This document shows positions 26,611-34,952 of a stretch of DNA of 49,712 nt, piece after piece. The translations under genes were made by a program, and so were the position numbers. This stretch comes from a virus. The notes under the pieces were generated by a model. The model did not search any database, was not told where the DNA came from, and worked only from the letters and a program-made list of their open reading frames with translations. Each line of letters starts with the position of its first letter. The stretch's first letter is position 1. Location of the stretch: positions 1-49,712 of the IMG/VR virus record IMGVR_UViG_3300031027_000021. The stretch is one strand, 5' to 3'.

Positions 26611-26930
26611 TGCTTCTCCTGTAGGATTAGTTCGAGTTTCGCGAGGGCATTCCAGCCGGTGTGAGCAGCATGCAGAAGTCCAGAATCAGGGTCCAAGTCT
26701 TGGCCTTCTGCTTCGGCGAGCATGTGTCGTACCATTGCATCAGAGTATCGATTAAGGCCATCGGGGACGTGTCGCCACCCCGACCAAGCGTACTTAGTTG
26801 CTCCGAAAGCGCTGACGGAAGCCACTGCTTGAATTGCCCTTGGGAAGTAAGCAACTGCTCCACGGAAGACAGGAGCTTTTCCTGCGTCATATTTAACTGC
26901 GCCAGGTGGGCCTTGCGGGACATCACTCAA
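26607..26930 (-). CDS. dATP/dGTP diphosphohydrolase N-terminal-like protein (DUF5664)
   Basis: A 107-residue protein with the recognisable pattern of the dGTP_diPhyd_N domain: KYDAGKAPVF, FGATKYAWSGWRHVPDG, RYSDAMVRHM, and HAAHTGWNALAKLEL. Members are thought to adjust dNTP pools in phage-infected cells. Only this domain is present. The start is TTG 26930 overlapping the preceding stop by 8 bases, with GGAG close upstream. A second long frame over the same bases is a shadow. Confidence 0.75.
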   Translation of the reverse strand: MSDVPQGPPGAVKYDAGKAPVFRGAVAYFPRAIQAVASVSAFGATKYAWSGWRHVPDGLNRYSDAMVRHMLAEAEGQDLDPDSGLLHAAHTGWNALAKLELILQEKQ

Positions 26931-27066
26931 CTCCGAACCTCAGGTTAGTTGGATCTTCAATCGGTACAAGTATCAAATCAAGTTCCGTCAAACTATCTTC
27001 AAAGTCCGCGCGAGGAATACCCCGGTCAGACAACCAATCGTACAAAGCCTCAATTGGGTCGTACAT
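26923..27066 (-). CDS. Small acidic protein
   Basis: A 47-residue protein (MYDPIEALYDWLSDRGIPRA...) whose ATG shares a base with the stop of the exonuclease gene (TAATG). It is acidic with an N-terminal amphipathic helix. A longer in-frame start at 27114 lies inside the exonuclease gene and is less likely. Function unknown. Confidence 0.55.
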   Translation of the reverse strand: MYDPIEALYDWLSDRGIPRADFEDSLTELDLILVPIEDPTNLRFGVE

Positions 27067-27770
27067 TACACTTTCTTCCGCGTTCCTGTTTGCCATCCAC
27101 CGCAGTCCTGACATTGAAGTCGTTGAACCTTGAAGTACTTAGTACGCCTGAAGCCACGCATCTGAAGATGACTAGAACCACAAGCACCACAGTCTGATTT
27201 GTTGTCCCCTAGGTGCGGGTGATCTTGAATGAACGGTAGTACTCGATTATACAGACGGGTAGTAACCTTGACATCCTGTACACAATAACGTTCCATACGC
27301 TTCTGAGCATTGGTATTACCTTCCAAGACAGACCGCCAAAGACCGAAGCCCTCGTGCTTGAGCTTCTTACCGACACCGAGCAGAGGGCCGACAAAAGCCA
27401 GCTTGTTCATGTCCAGTCCAAATTGCTTGACCGTCTTGATTAGATCAATGGACGTAGGAGGGGGCGGCGGGACAAGACCAGATAGGATAAACTCGCCCCG
27501 AAGTTTGGGGAGATCAAATCGGTTACCGTTGTAAGACACAACAGCATCAGCCTCACTTAGGAGTTTATGAGCGGCTTCAATCATTGCTTGATGACCGTCG
27601 TTCCAATCTGAATAGAACATATATTCCTTTGAGCCGACCCAATGAGCACAGAAGCAGAGCATACCACCACTGTCTACAATTTGATCGGGGCTGATATTAG
27701 TGTCGTACATCTGAAAGGTGTACACCAATGCTGGTCGCGTTTCAATATCAATAACTAGGATTTTAGGCAT
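27066..27770 (-). CDS. DEDD-type 3'-5' exonuclease with C-terminal zinc ribbon
   Basis: A 234-residue protein of the RNase H-like exonuclease family. Motif I is DIET (residues 8-11), motif II appears in AVVSYNGNRFDLP, motif III in RYCVQDVKVTTRLY. The C-terminal 40 residues carry CGACGSS and CQDCGGW, a zinc ribbon for nucleic acid binding. It likely works in recombination or degradation of host DNA with the nearby endonuclease I. The start is ATG 27770; a TTG one codon upstream is ignored. Confidence 0.75.
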   Translation of the reverse strand: MPKILVIDIETRPALVYTFQMYDTNISPDQIVDSGGMLCFCAHWVGSKEYMFYSDWNDGHQAMIEAAHKLLSEADAVVSYNGNRFDLPKLRGEFILSGLVPPPPPTSIDLIKTVKQFGLDMNKLAFVGPLLGVGKKLKHEGFGLWRSVLEGNTNAQKRMERYCVQDVKVTTRLYNRVLPFIQDHPHLGDNKSDCGACGSSHLQMRGFRRTKYFKVQRLQCQDCGGWQTGTRKKV

Positions 27771-28113
27771 CAATCCACTCCTGCGGCACTGTCCCTATTG
27801 CCCAAAGATACCCATTACGGCTACACCACGCCTCATGAGTTTGCTTTGTGCCCGGAACCTTTTTATTAGCCTCCATTAGAAGGAAGCGGATGTCTAGGTC
27901 GGGATATTGTTTTCTAACGGCAATCATCTTACGTTTACTTTCACGATCAAGTTTACCCTTGACCTCGATGATGATACCATTGTCTAGGATAAAATCGGGA
28001 TGGTATGTCCCGTTAAGAATATAGGGAAGTTCCAAAGTCTCGTAGGTATATTTCACCCCACGAGACTTCAGATTGGCATCGACAGTACGCTCGAAGCCAG
28101 ACTTAAACGCCAT
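27763..28113 (-). CDS. T7 endonuclease I-like Holliday junction resolvase
   Basis: A 116-residue protein matching phage T7 gp3: FERTVDANLKSRGVKYTYE, then HPDFILDNGIIIEVKG and the closing PQEWIDA (T7 ends PAEWIKEP). Catalytic residues E8, D40, E50 and K52 have nearly the T7 spacing (E20, D55, E65, K67). It cuts branched DNA before packaging and breaks host DNA. Its stop overlaps the exonuclease start; its start shares a base with the previous stop. Confidence 0.9.
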   Translation of the reverse strand: MAFKSGFERTVDANLKSRGVKYTYETLELPYILNGTYHPDFILDNGIIIEVKGKLDRESKRKMIAVRKQYPDLDIRFLLMEANKKVPGTKQTHEAWCSRNGYLWAIGTVPQEWIDA

Positions 28114-28385
28114 TAACTATTGTCTACAAACTTCGACAGAACCGCAGTCTTCACACGAGCAATCGGCAAGACTAGAGCAGGAACTGCACCCTTGCCTTCA
28201 TCACGCATGATAGCGAGGTGATGCGGCGTAAAAATGAGGAAGCCATTAATATCGTACTCAATATCATCAACGTCAACCACAAAGTAGTCATTCTGCGGGA
28301 TCGTGTCTTCTGCTTCATTGTCCTTACCACCAGTAATGGCGCCAAACTTAAAGACGTTTTCACCAGTGTTTTCGTTGTCGTCCAT
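28113..28385 (-). CDS. Hypothetical acidic protein in the replication cluster
   Basis: A 90-residue protein, very acidic in its first half (DNEAEDTIPQNDYFVVDVDD), with a more hydrophobic C-terminal half (ALVLPIARVKTAVLSKFV). It sits between the Cas4-like nuclease and endonuclease I. It could be a DNA mimic or a replication accessory, but no family is recognised. Confidence 0.6.
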   Translation of the reverse strand: MDDNENTGENVFKFGAITGGKDNEAEDTIPQNDYFVVDVDDIEYDINGFLIFTPHHLAIMRDEGKGAVPALVLPIARVKTAVLSKFVDNS

Positions 28386-28410
28386 ATCCGTCTATTCCTT
28401 CCGTTAAGCT

Positions 28411-29262
28411 TTAGAAGCTTACTTCTCGTACTTTTGGTTCTCGTTTTACCTGAGTAAGGAACTTAGGGCCGCTAGAATAAAGAAAAGTCCGAAGACCAAG
28501 ACCACCATTACTATCAGACCAACAACGTCTTGCATGAGGGCAATAAGAGCAGTTGACACCGAGTGCACGATTACCTGACTCGCCTTCCGGCTGGTCGTCG
28601 TAGCAACGCTCGGGGATGTCATCTGACTCGACTGCTTGCTTGATATAGGCAATACGTTCCTTAACATTAACGACAGCCTGTAGCTCTTCTAGGGGGATTT
28701 CGAGATATGTAATGTGACCGTTTTGCTTGTCGGCAGCAAGGAAGGCTCCTGGCGTACCGCGAGCCTCACAATACCCGGCGATCTGCTCAATGTACCCGAA
28801 AGGGTCGTCATCGATAAGACTGCCATCAGCGAACTTACGGAAAGCGTGTGTACTGGTTGACTTTGCATCAACTGTTACTCCGTCGATGTCCGCATCGATA
28901 TGTCCCTTAATTCCGTCGACAACCACCTCAGCTTGGCGTTCCGTAACATTGTGGCCCGCAAGCTTGGCAAGAAAGAGAAGGAGGGATTCGATAAGATCGC
29001 CGTAGATGAACTTGAAGATAGTTGCTGGCGGAAGGTTCTCTTCGCGCCCATATCGTTTGTCATACCAAAGTTGCCTTGTACCCTTTCCGATGTTACTCAT
29101 ACGCAAAGTAAATTCTCGGGCAGGCTTCATACGTTCTGCCAGCCGATCTTGAATTAGTGCTGCAATCTCCGACCCAAATTCTGTAGCTTGGGCATCAGAA
29201 ATTTCACAACCTTCACTCAATACCCTGTAAATATCCTTTACGAGAGTTTGTTCTTTAGCCAT
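28411..29262 (-). CDS. Cas4/RecB-like PD-(D/E)XK exonuclease
   Basis: A 283-residue nuclease. The core is HIDADIDGVTVDAKST with D123, D132 and K134, preceded by the usual helix containing GDLIESLLL. The C-terminal segment NCSYCPHARRCW provides cysteines for a Cas4-type iron-sulfur cluster. Phage members of this family process DNA ends in replication and recombination. ATG 29262 overlaps the end of the HNH gene. Confidence 0.8.
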   Translation of the reverse strand: MAKEQTLVKDIYRVLSEGCEISDAQATEFGSEIAALIQDRLAERMKPAREFTLRMSNIGKGTRQLWYDKRYGREENLPPATIFKFIYGDLIESLLLFLAKLAGHNVTERQAEVVVDGIKGHIDADIDGVTVDAKSTSTHAFRKFADGSLIDDDPFGYIEQIAGYCEARGTPGAFLAADKQNGHITYLEIPLEELQAVVNVKERIAYIKQAVESDDIPERCYDDQPEGESGNRALGVNCSYCPHARRCWSDSNGGLGLRTFLYSSGPKFLTQVKREPKVREVSF

Positions 29263-29669
29263 TTATAAACCTTCTCAAGTTCATCTAATGTTGCATCATT
29301 CTTAATTCTATTAGCCTTCCGAGAAATTACGTGAATATTTCCCTTCACGTATCCTTTTGAAGGAATCAAACGATCTATAGATGGACTATGAGATTTCGGG
29401 CCATTACCGTCTTCAAAAAAGATAGGTATCCCAAGAACTGGACAGAATTCGGGAATAATTAAATCAGACTCATCTAAGTCAAATGGCAAATCCTTTCTCT
29501 TGCTTAGAGAACGTTTTGCTACGACTTGATTATGAGACCAATTATTCCTGTATCGTTTACGCGTGTATTCCCGAGTATTCTGCCACTTACCGTTTATTTT
29601 AACGAAATTAACCAGCCTCTTCGGCCCAGGTCTTCTCACCTTCAGCATCTTCGCGGGTGGGGAACTCAT
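29238..29669 (-). CDS. HNH homing endonuclease (copy 2)
   Basis: Up to 143 residues. The HNH-type core runs CPVLGIPIFFEDG, SPSIDRLIPSKGYVKGNI and VISRKANRIKN, the same pattern as the HNH gene at 30062. It is AT-rich compared with its neighbours. The first 20 residues overlap the end of the SSB gene, so the true start may be the ATG near 29648 or later. It is a free-standing mobile endonuclease inserted between SSB and the Cas4-like gene. Its end overlaps the nuclease start by 25 bases. Confidence 0.8.
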   Translation of the reverse strand: MSSPPAKMLKVRRPGPKRLVNFVKINGKWQNTREYTRKRYRNNWSHNQVVAKRSLSKRKDLPFDLDESDLIIPEFCPVLGIPIFFEDGNGPKSHSPSIDRLIPSKGYVKGNIHVISRKANRIKNDATLDELEKVYKWLKNKLS

Positions 29670-30081
29670 TACCGCCGTCGTACTTCACAAGATCCCAGAC
29701 CTGCATAGACAGGATATTAGCAGACTTCTGACCCTTACCGTATTCATTGACGGCAAAGTTAACATTGACAGTCGAACCATTGCCGATCTTAACGGCCGGG
29801 TTCCACGCTTCACCGTGATGATCCACCACGCGGATGGGTTGGTTGGGGGTGTCGTCTTGCTTCTTCTCACGGCGCTTGAAGGTGATGTAAACTCCTGCAC
29901 CCTTATCTTTCAATTTAGGTTCAAGTCCCTCTACCTTCAAACGTTCAAGGCTATCCTCGTTAGGATAGACATCAACGCTCCACTCTTTATGGGCATTTTG
30001 ATAGCCCCAAACCGGTTCACCAAGAACCTTCGTCCACTTCGATTTACCTTGGATCAGCAATTTATAGTTCTCCTTTTGCAT
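29608..30081 (-). CDS. Single-stranded DNA-binding protein (phage type)
   Basis: About 157 residues with an OB-fold-like pattern (VWGYQNAHKEWSVDVYP, GVYITFKRREKK, NPAVKIGNGSTVNVNF) and an acidic C-terminal tail (DAEGEKTWAEEAG), the hallmark of SSBs that recruit replication partners. It lies in the cluster with primase-helicase and polymerase. Two starts are possible: ATG 30081, or TTG 30060 that follows AAGGAG by 9 bases. It is flanked on both sides by HNH genes. Confidence 0.7.
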   Translation of the reverse strand: MQKENYKLLIQGKSKWTKVLGEPVWGYQNAHKEWSVDVYPNEDSLERLKVEGLEPKLKDKGAGVYITFKRREKKQDDTPNQPIRVVDHHGEAWNPAVKIGNGSTVNVNFAVNEYGKGQKSANILSMQVWDLVKYDGGNEFPTREDAEGEKTWAEEAG

Positions 30082-30409
30082 ACCTCAAGAGGAGTTCTAA
30101 ATCCTCTACGGTATTGTTCTGTTTTCTTGCATTTGCTTTATGTGAGATTACTCTCACGTTGTCTTTGACATATCCCTTTAGAGGGTTTACACGATCTAAT
30201 GTAGGTGAATTAAGAGATGGACCTTTACTTTTAGAGGGTATTAAAGGTATACCATATACAGGGCATATATCCGGGATTATAATATCTGAACGTGTAATAT
30301 CAAACTCAACACCATCTCGTTTAGCACGAGATTTAGCACTGCTCCATAATTGCATTTCAGGATGCAATTTCCTGTATGCTCTTTGTCGATCTCTATTACT
30401 TAATCCCAT
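30062..30409 (-). CDS. HNH homing endonuclease (copy 1)
   Basis: A 115-residue HNH nuclease: SDIIIPDICPVYGIPLIP, PTLDRVNPLKGYVKDNVRVI and SHKANARKQNN match copy 2 almost motif for motif. AT-rich. Its end overlaps the SSB start by 20 bases. A sigma70-like promoter at 30416-30443 would start RNA at or next to its ATG, so it may be leaderless or the promoter may serve SSB. Confidence 0.85.
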   Translation of the reverse strand: MGLSNRDRQRAYRKLHPEMQLWSSAKSRAKRDGVEFDITRSDIIIPDICPVYGIPLIPSKSKGPSLNSPTLDRVNPLKGYVKDNVRVISHKANARKQNNTVEDLELLLRYAKGEL

Positions 30410-30415
30410 ACGATA

Positions 30416-30443
30416 ATTATAGCATACGCGCCGGAATAATCAA
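30416..30443 (-). promoter_or_regulatory. Sigma70-like promoter before the HNH-SSB genes
   Basis: On the minus strand TTGATT (30443-30438), a 16-base spacer and TATAAT (30421-30416). The predicted start falls near 30409, the first base of the HNH gene. It lies in the only real gap between polymerase and SSB. Confidence 0.6.
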
Positions 30444-30467
30444 GCTAAATATTCAATTCAAAGCGCG

Positions 30468-32294
30468 TTAGTGACAGGTAGCCCAATTATCCCCTACGAT
30501 GTACTTTCCGGTGAACGGGACTTTACATCCCAAATCTTCGCCTGCCTCGGAAATGGCTTGAACACATACCTTTCCGATTTCCTCGGCATCTCGTGCAGAG
30601 CAGTCAAGTTGCCCCTCATCGTGGATATTACCCACATAGAACCCATCGAGTCCACGCCGGTATATTTCGTTTCTTGCAAAGATTGCTGCCTTCTTCATCA
30701 GGATCGCACCGGCGCTTTGTAGTTTATAGTTGAGACTAGCGTTTTGGGAATGGCACCGGACAAATCCCCCATCAATGGTGCGCAATAGTCCGCCATTTCC
30801 TCGAAACTCATCTTGAATAGAACTTGTAAGCTTAGCAAGTCCGGGTGTACCTTTTTCAAGGCGTTCACGAGCCCATTTGCCATATCTTCTAGCGTCGTCC
30901 CCTCGAAGCTCAGGCCTAAGCGTGACCCCGAGTTTTCCATCTCCACCACCATAGAGATAGCAGTAGAGACCGTTTTTGACGGTGAGATCACGCATTTCAT
31001 CTGGGAGATCGAGGTTTCTAGTGTTAACGAGATGTGGGTCGCCTGTTGTGAAGAGAATGGTGGCTTCATCATTTGCAAGATACTCAGCAAAGCAACGCAA
31101 TTCAAGCCCGCTGGCATCATAGCCAACTTCTCTTCGTCCGGGCCTACATTGCCAAAGCTGTCTACACTCAATGCCATACTTTACTTTCTTCTTGGCCTTC
31201 GGGATGTTGGCCGTGTTGGGGCTGTTGTGGATCATTCGGCGAGTCGTAGCACCGCATGTCAGAATAAAACCATGCATACAGTGATCGTCGTAGTTGACGT
31301 TGTTCAGCCATCCGTCAACCATACTGGCACGCCCCTGTAAGACGAGCCAATCTGCAAGGGCTTGCGCTTCTGGTCTACCAGACGTTTCAGCAAAACTGAC
31401 GAGTGCTTCTTCATCAACTTTTGGGAAACCTTTTTCTGTGAAATTCTGAGGTTCCCAGCCAAGTTCTAGAAGCCTTGCAACTCTTTGTTTCGGGCTGCCA
31501 AGGTTGAAAGATTCCCAGTCGAGAGTGCTGTAGGTTCCGTCTCCATTGTCACGAAGTTCTGGATACTTTGCAACGTGTTTATCGTAGCTTGCAAAGTCTT
31601 CTCCGCCTTTCGTAGTTCGCCGGATATACGTGCCTTGCACTTCAAGTCGTGGTGGAAAGAGATCAAGTATAGGGCCTTCGAGAGCTGCTTGTTCAAATCT
31701 AAGTTGAGATACGAGAGATTGCGCCCCTGGGATGTCAAAGTACCATCCGTTTCGCTGTTGTTCATTTACTACTACCCTGATTTCATGTTCGATCTCACAG
31801 GATTTCTCACTGAATCCCATACGCCGCATACGTGCCCACAAGGCTCGTGTGACCTTTTTACCAAGCTTTACGTCTTGCTGGCAATAAGAATCCATCTCCG
31901 GACTGTAGCCAGACCAGTCACTAAAGTCACCTTTAGGGTCTCCGAGACGATCACCCCAAGCTTCCAGACTGTGACCACCAACAAGAGCGGGATCGTACAG
32001 GTAAGACAGAACCAGAGTATCAACAATATTAGAAGTGTCAGCAAAACCCTGAACAAGCTTGCTCGTGACAGGGCCATCAAAACTGATCGCATTATGCCCG
32101 ACAAAGTAAACGTCACTCCCGCGAAGTTCGTCAAAGAACCTCCAAACTGCCTCATGGCCTACAAAGCTGTGCACCGTCTCTTGATCCATCCGGCTGGCGC
32201 ACATCATCCAGATAGTATCGGGTGTTAGACTGTTTGTCTCAATGTCAATATACCAGTATTTGTGCCAGTCATTAGGGTCAGGAAGGTATTTCAG
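30468..32294 (-). CDS. Family A DNA polymerase, T7-like, with 3'-5' exonuclease domain
   Basis: From CTG 32294 the protein has 608 residues. Exonuclease motif I is YWYIDIETNS (residues 13-22), followed by HNAISFDGP and DTLVLSYL. Polymerase motif A is VGYDASGLELR (D about 393), motif B DLTVKNGLYCYLYGGG, and motif C NIHDEGQLD. The first ATG (32207) would remove DIET, and there is no ATG, GTG or TTG between the upstream TAG and that point. Hence CTG 32294 is proposed; it has no clear Shine-Dalgarno but overlaps the preceding gene by 17 bases, so coupling is possible. A +1 frameshift at TCC-TGA-C from the preceding ORF is an alternative. Confidence 0.9.
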   Translation of the reverse strand: MKYLPDPNDWHKYWYIDIETNSLTPDTIWMMCASRMDQETVHSFVGHEAVWRFFDELRGSDVYFVGHNAISFDGPVTSKLVQGFADTSNIVDTLVLSYLYDPALVGGHSLEAWGDRLGDPKGDFSDWSGYSPEMDSYCQQDVKLGKKVTRALWARMRRMGFSEKSCEIEHEIRVVVNEQQRNGWYFDIPGAQSLVSQLRFEQAALEGPILDLFPPRLEVQGTYIRRTTKGGEDFASYDKHVAKYPELRDNGDGTYSTLDWESFNLGSPKQRVARLLELGWEPQNFTEKGFPKVDEEALVSFAETSGRPEAQALADWLVLQGRASMVDGWLNNVNYDDHCMHGFILTCGATTRRMIHNSPNTANIPKAKKKVKYGIECRQLWQCRPGRREVGYDASGLELRCFAEYLANDEATILFTTGDPHLVNTRNLDLPDEMRDLTVKNGLYCYLYGGGDGKLGVTLRPELRGDDARRYGKWARERLEKGTPGLAKLTSSIQDEFRGNGGLLRTIDGGFVRCHSQNASLNYKLQSAGAILMKKAAIFARNEIYRRGLDGFYVGNIHDEGQLDCSARDAEEIGKVCVQAISEAGEDLGCKVPFTGKYIVGDNWATCH

Positions 32295-32487
32295 TAGTGA
32301 TACCGTTGTCTAAAAGGAGTTTATCTATCAAACGTGCTGGATAGGATGAATTTCCGAATCGTTTAACATACTCAACGGAACGAATAATAGTCTCTTCTGG
32401 AGTTTCCTGGTAGATCCTAAATCGTCGAGGACCAGATAACCCAGCTTTCTTACCCCATGTTACCTTCCCCTTACCATTGGTGGTCAG
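32278..32487 (-). CDS. Small basic protein with proposed CTG start
   Basis: A 69-residue open frame between primase-helicase and polymerase, reading GKKAGLSGPRRFRIYQETPE and later SVEYVKRFGNSSYPARLIDK. There is no ATG, GTG or TTG near its start, but CTG 32487 stands 8 bases after GGAGG, an ideal ribosome site. Its composition is protein-like and it fills an otherwise empty 200-base gap. It overlaps the primase end by 17 bases and the polymerase frame by 17. Function unknown. Confidence 0.5.
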   Translation of the reverse strand: MTTNGKGKVTWGKKAGLSGPRRFRIYQETPEETIIRSVEYVKRFGNSSYPARLIDKLLLDNGITTEIPS

Positions 32488-34108
32488 GTGCGTTACCTCC
32501 GCTATTGTATGCTGCGATCTGTTCTTTAGTCAGTTCGTTAAGTCGCCCAGTGTCGGGGTTATACCACAAATAGGCACCCGGACCAGTCCTGCCGCAGAAT
32601 CTATTCTTTTCCACGACTAGCTTGACTACGTTGCGTCTCCATGAGTCTTCGGAGAGCTTTTCTCTATGAAGTTTGATTACAATGTTAGCCAGTTGTTCCA
32701 CGCCAGCAGTGCCCCTAATTTGACCCTGCCGATTGACGTGGATAACTGCAATAATAGCCAGATTACATTCCATACACAAAGTCTTAAGTTTAGTAGCAAT
32801 CTCGTCTAGTTGCTTGCGTTCGTCACCGCTTTGATCAGACACCACAATAGAAAGGTGATCAAGGATGATGTACTTGCATCCGAGATTGTGCATATGTCGT
32901 ACTTTATTAAGGATTTCTTGGATAGAATTAGACCCGAAATGATCATACAAAACGATCTTCTCGGTATCGATTACCTTATCGAAGTATCCACGCATTTCTT
33001 CAGGCTTGACGAATTCCCTCACATCTGGGAGATGCAAGGGGAGATTCGCCTCAATGGACATCAAGCCGAGTGCAGTGTCGCCATTCGTTTCCTCCAAGTG
33101 GAGAAGCCCGATACCCGCATCCGGTGATACTTTTCTAATATTAAACTCAATCTCTTTAAGGACAGATGTCTTGCCCACACCGGTTTCGGCGGTGACGACC
33201 ACGAACTCGGAGAGCCGAATCCCATAAGTCTGATTGTTAAGATCGTCCCAGGGATACGGAACTGTCTCATATGACTTCCGTTCAGATATTTCTGACCACA
33301 TGTCACGCCCGAGTTTAAGACCCGTCGGAGTAAAGCTAGGCGCAGCCCACCACTCACGGTTAAACTGCTCGCGCTTACCGCTCTTAAGATAGTCGTTCGC
33401 GTCTTTGCCGTCTGCAAGAGTAAGAACCTTAACCTTGCCGATTGGGAACATCCCCGCCACAGCGACAGCCGCCTCCTGCCCGGGGTAACGTATCTCACCC
33501 TTGGCATTTAGCTTACCTTGGTCCTTGTCAAAGCACACCACAATGCTTGGGAAGCTGTTGAGGTATTCAAAATTGTCGGCCACATCCCGGCAAGCGCCAT
33601 CCGCTCCATTCCGGACAGAGACGACGGGCCATCTCGAACCAACAAGCTCAAAAGCAGCCAGTGCGTCGTACTCGCCCTCGACAAGCGTAACAAACTTCGC
33701 ACTTGCGGGAGGGAATAGGTTGCTACCGAATAGCCCTGAATGTTTAAGATCGCCTTGAACAGAGAACTCTTTGTCCGGATACCTGACCTTATTTGCAAGG
33801 TGTTTTCCGTCATTGTAATATGGGAAGTACGTCGTTCCGCCATCTCGCCACACACCGTACTTCTCCGCTGTGGCACGGGAAATCTTACGATCAGTTAGTT
33901 CAACGAAATTGGTTTTGAGTGCAGTTAGTTCGCCTGTCAACCGTCGGTCATTCTTGTCTTCTCCATCTGGGTATGTGGTTATGCCACACGAAAAGCAATA
34001 CGTGTGACCATCGTCGTACAGCGAATTAGCGTCGCTGCTGCCGCACTCGGGATTTTCGCAAGGCAAGTGCTTCGTGAATTTGGATTGGCTTGTAGTCCGT
34101 ATGTTCAA
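32471..34108 (-). CDS. T7 gp4-like primase-helicase
   Basis: A 545-residue bifunctional replication protein. The zinc finger has C17, C22, C38 and C41 (HLPCENPECGSSDANSLY, HTYCFSCG). The TOPRIM primase domain shows VEGEYDALAA and CFDKDQ. The DnaB-type helicase has Walker A AETGVGKTS near residue 310, and later KYIILDHLSIVVSD (Walker B) and the RGTAGVEQLAN motif. It unwinds DNA and makes primers for the polymerase encoded downstream. The start is TTG 34108, which gives the usual 16 residues before the first cysteine; it overlaps the phosphoesterase end by 83 bases. Confidence 0.92.
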   Translation of the reverse strand: MNIRTTSQSKFTKHLPCENPECGSSDANSLYDDGHTYCFSCGITTYPDGEDKNDRRLTGELTALKTNFVELTDRKISRATAEKYGVWRDGGTTYFPYYNDGKHLANKVRYPDKEFSVQGDLKHSGLFGSNLFPPASAKFVTLVEGEYDALAAFELVGSRWPVVSVRNGADGACRDVADNFEYLNSFPSIVVCFDKDQGKLNAKGEIRYPGQEAAVAVAGMFPIGKVKVLTLADGKDANDYLKSGKREQFNREWWAAPSFTPTGLKLGRDMWSEISERKSYETVPYPWDDLNNQTYGIRLSEFVVVTAETGVGKTSVLKEIEFNIRKVSPDAGIGLLHLEETNGDTALGLMSIEANLPLHLPDVREFVKPEEMRGYFDKVIDTEKIVLYDHFGSNSIQEILNKVRHMHNLGCKYIILDHLSIVVSDQSGDERKQLDEIATKLKTLCMECNLAIIAVIHVNRQGQIRGTAGVEQLANIVIKLHREKLSEDSWRRNVVKLVVEKNRFCGRTGPGAYLWYNPDTGRLNELTKEQIAAYNSGGNAPDHQW

Positions 34109-34562
34109 GACTTACGCAGACATATCTCTCATCGTCAACGGATTGATAGTGGGTATGCCCGTGGATATTAGTTCCAAACCTGCCAACGGACTCTGGATGA
34201 ATGGGTATATGCGACAAAATGACTTTGTTCCCCTCATGATCTTTCTGGACGACATAGGATCGAATGTCATCAAACCAGGGGAGGTAATCCTTGAGTTTGA
34301 AGATGTCATGGTTGCCTTTGACAAGTACTAACCGGCCCTTAAGGCGACCGAGTAGAAACAAATTCCGGCGATTAATACACACGTCGCCAAGAAGGTAGAC
34401 CCGATCTTCAGGGGCCACGAGTTCGTTGTGTCTTGCGATGATTTCTTCATCGTGCTCCTCAATAGTCGTGAACGGACGAAGCGGGGTTCCGTCGTCCCGT
34501 AAAAACGTAAGAATATTTCTGTGGCCAAAATGGTGATCAGCACAAACCCAGGTTTTAGCCAC
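34026..34562 (-). CDS. Calcineurin-like metallophosphoesterase
   Basis: A 178-residue enzyme starting VAKTWVCADHHFGHRNILTF. All metal motifs are present: DHHFGH, GDVCINR, GNHD, SHIPIHP and HGHTH. These bind two metal ions and cut phosphoester bonds in nucleotides, nucleic acids or proteins. GTG 34562 is chosen because it overlaps the stop of a real small gene; the longer frame upstream is a shadow of that gene. The substrate cannot be told; end-healing of RNA is one option given the HAD protein nearby. Confidence 0.85.
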   Translation of the reverse strand: MAKTWVCADHHFGHRNILTFLRDDGTPLRPFTTIEEHDEEIIARHNELVAPEDRVYLLGDVCINRRNLFLLGRLKGRLVLVKGNHDIFKLKDYLPWFDDIRSYVVQKDHEGNKVILSHIPIHPESVGRFGTNIHGHTHYQSVDDERYVCVSLEHTDYKPIQIHEALALRKSRVRQQRR

Positions 34563-34728
34563 CCGCGTCCGTTTGAATATAGTACAGACCCCAATGAGAG
34601 CAGGTAATCTCCCATCGTTCTGTCTCGTCTTCCCAACCCCAACCGTGCCAACCCTTGTCAATAGACCAATCAATATTGGCATCAAATGGGTATTGAGATT
34701 CTTTACGATACTCTAAGGGAATTTTCAA
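34555..34728 (-). CDS. Small Trp-rich protein
   Basis: A 57-residue protein starting at TTG 34728 (overlapping TGA of the gene before): LKIPLEYRKESQYPFDANID, then a Trp-rich centre (KGWHGWGWEDETERWEIT) and a tail ending YYIQTDAGG. It overlaps the phosphoesterase start by 8 bases. The overlaps at both ends and the composition support a real gene. No family recognised. Confidence 0.6.
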   Translation of the reverse strand: MKIPLEYRKESQYPFDANIDWSIDKGWHGWGWEDETERWEITCSHWGLYYIQTDAGG

Positions 34729-34952
34729 GGGTCTGGTTCTCCTTCATAGATCTTCTCGCCATAGAAGCGAGTGTTCCAACCGTCGTGCCAGTCGTCTGAA
34801 TTCTGTTTCCAGTTCTTAGGTGGAAACTCCCAGAGCCACGGTTGACCGGCCAGATAAGGGTTGTGAGGACGCGAGATACCGACGGCACATGCGTTGTAAC
34901 CTTTGATAAACTCTTCAGACTTAATGGAAGATGAGTGGGATGGTCCCAGCAT
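34725..34952 (-). CDS. Small Rmf/CrpP-like protein
   Basis: A 75-residue protein with the pattern FIKGYNACAVG, RPHNPYLAG and WHDGWNTRFYGE. This arrangement (GY-A--G, NPY, W--GW) is that of the ribosome modulation factor/CrpP superfamily, common as small phage proteins. Possible roles are ribosome binding or nucleotide-related, but these are only suggested by the fold family. ATG 34952 lies inside the HAD gene; the overlap is 32 bases. Confidence 0.55.
   Translation of the reverse strand: MLGPSHSSSIKSEEFIKGYNACAVGISRPHNPYLAGQPWLWEFPPKNWKQNSDDWHDGWNTRFYGEKIYEGEPDP

Noticed and set aside
26627-26926. 99-codon minus frame over the dGTP-hydrolase-like gene
   Set aside because: The alternative frame carries the recognised domain; this one has none.
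26607-26930. Evidence for a 2-aminoadenine (Z) genome from the dGTP-hydrolase-like protein
   Set aside because: No PurZ-like synthetase, DatZ or matching polymerase type is seen; the domain alone is common in phages with normal bases.
30468-32207. DNA polymerase starting at ATG 32207
   Set aside because: This start would delete exonuclease motif I (DIET), which is intact in frame just upstream.
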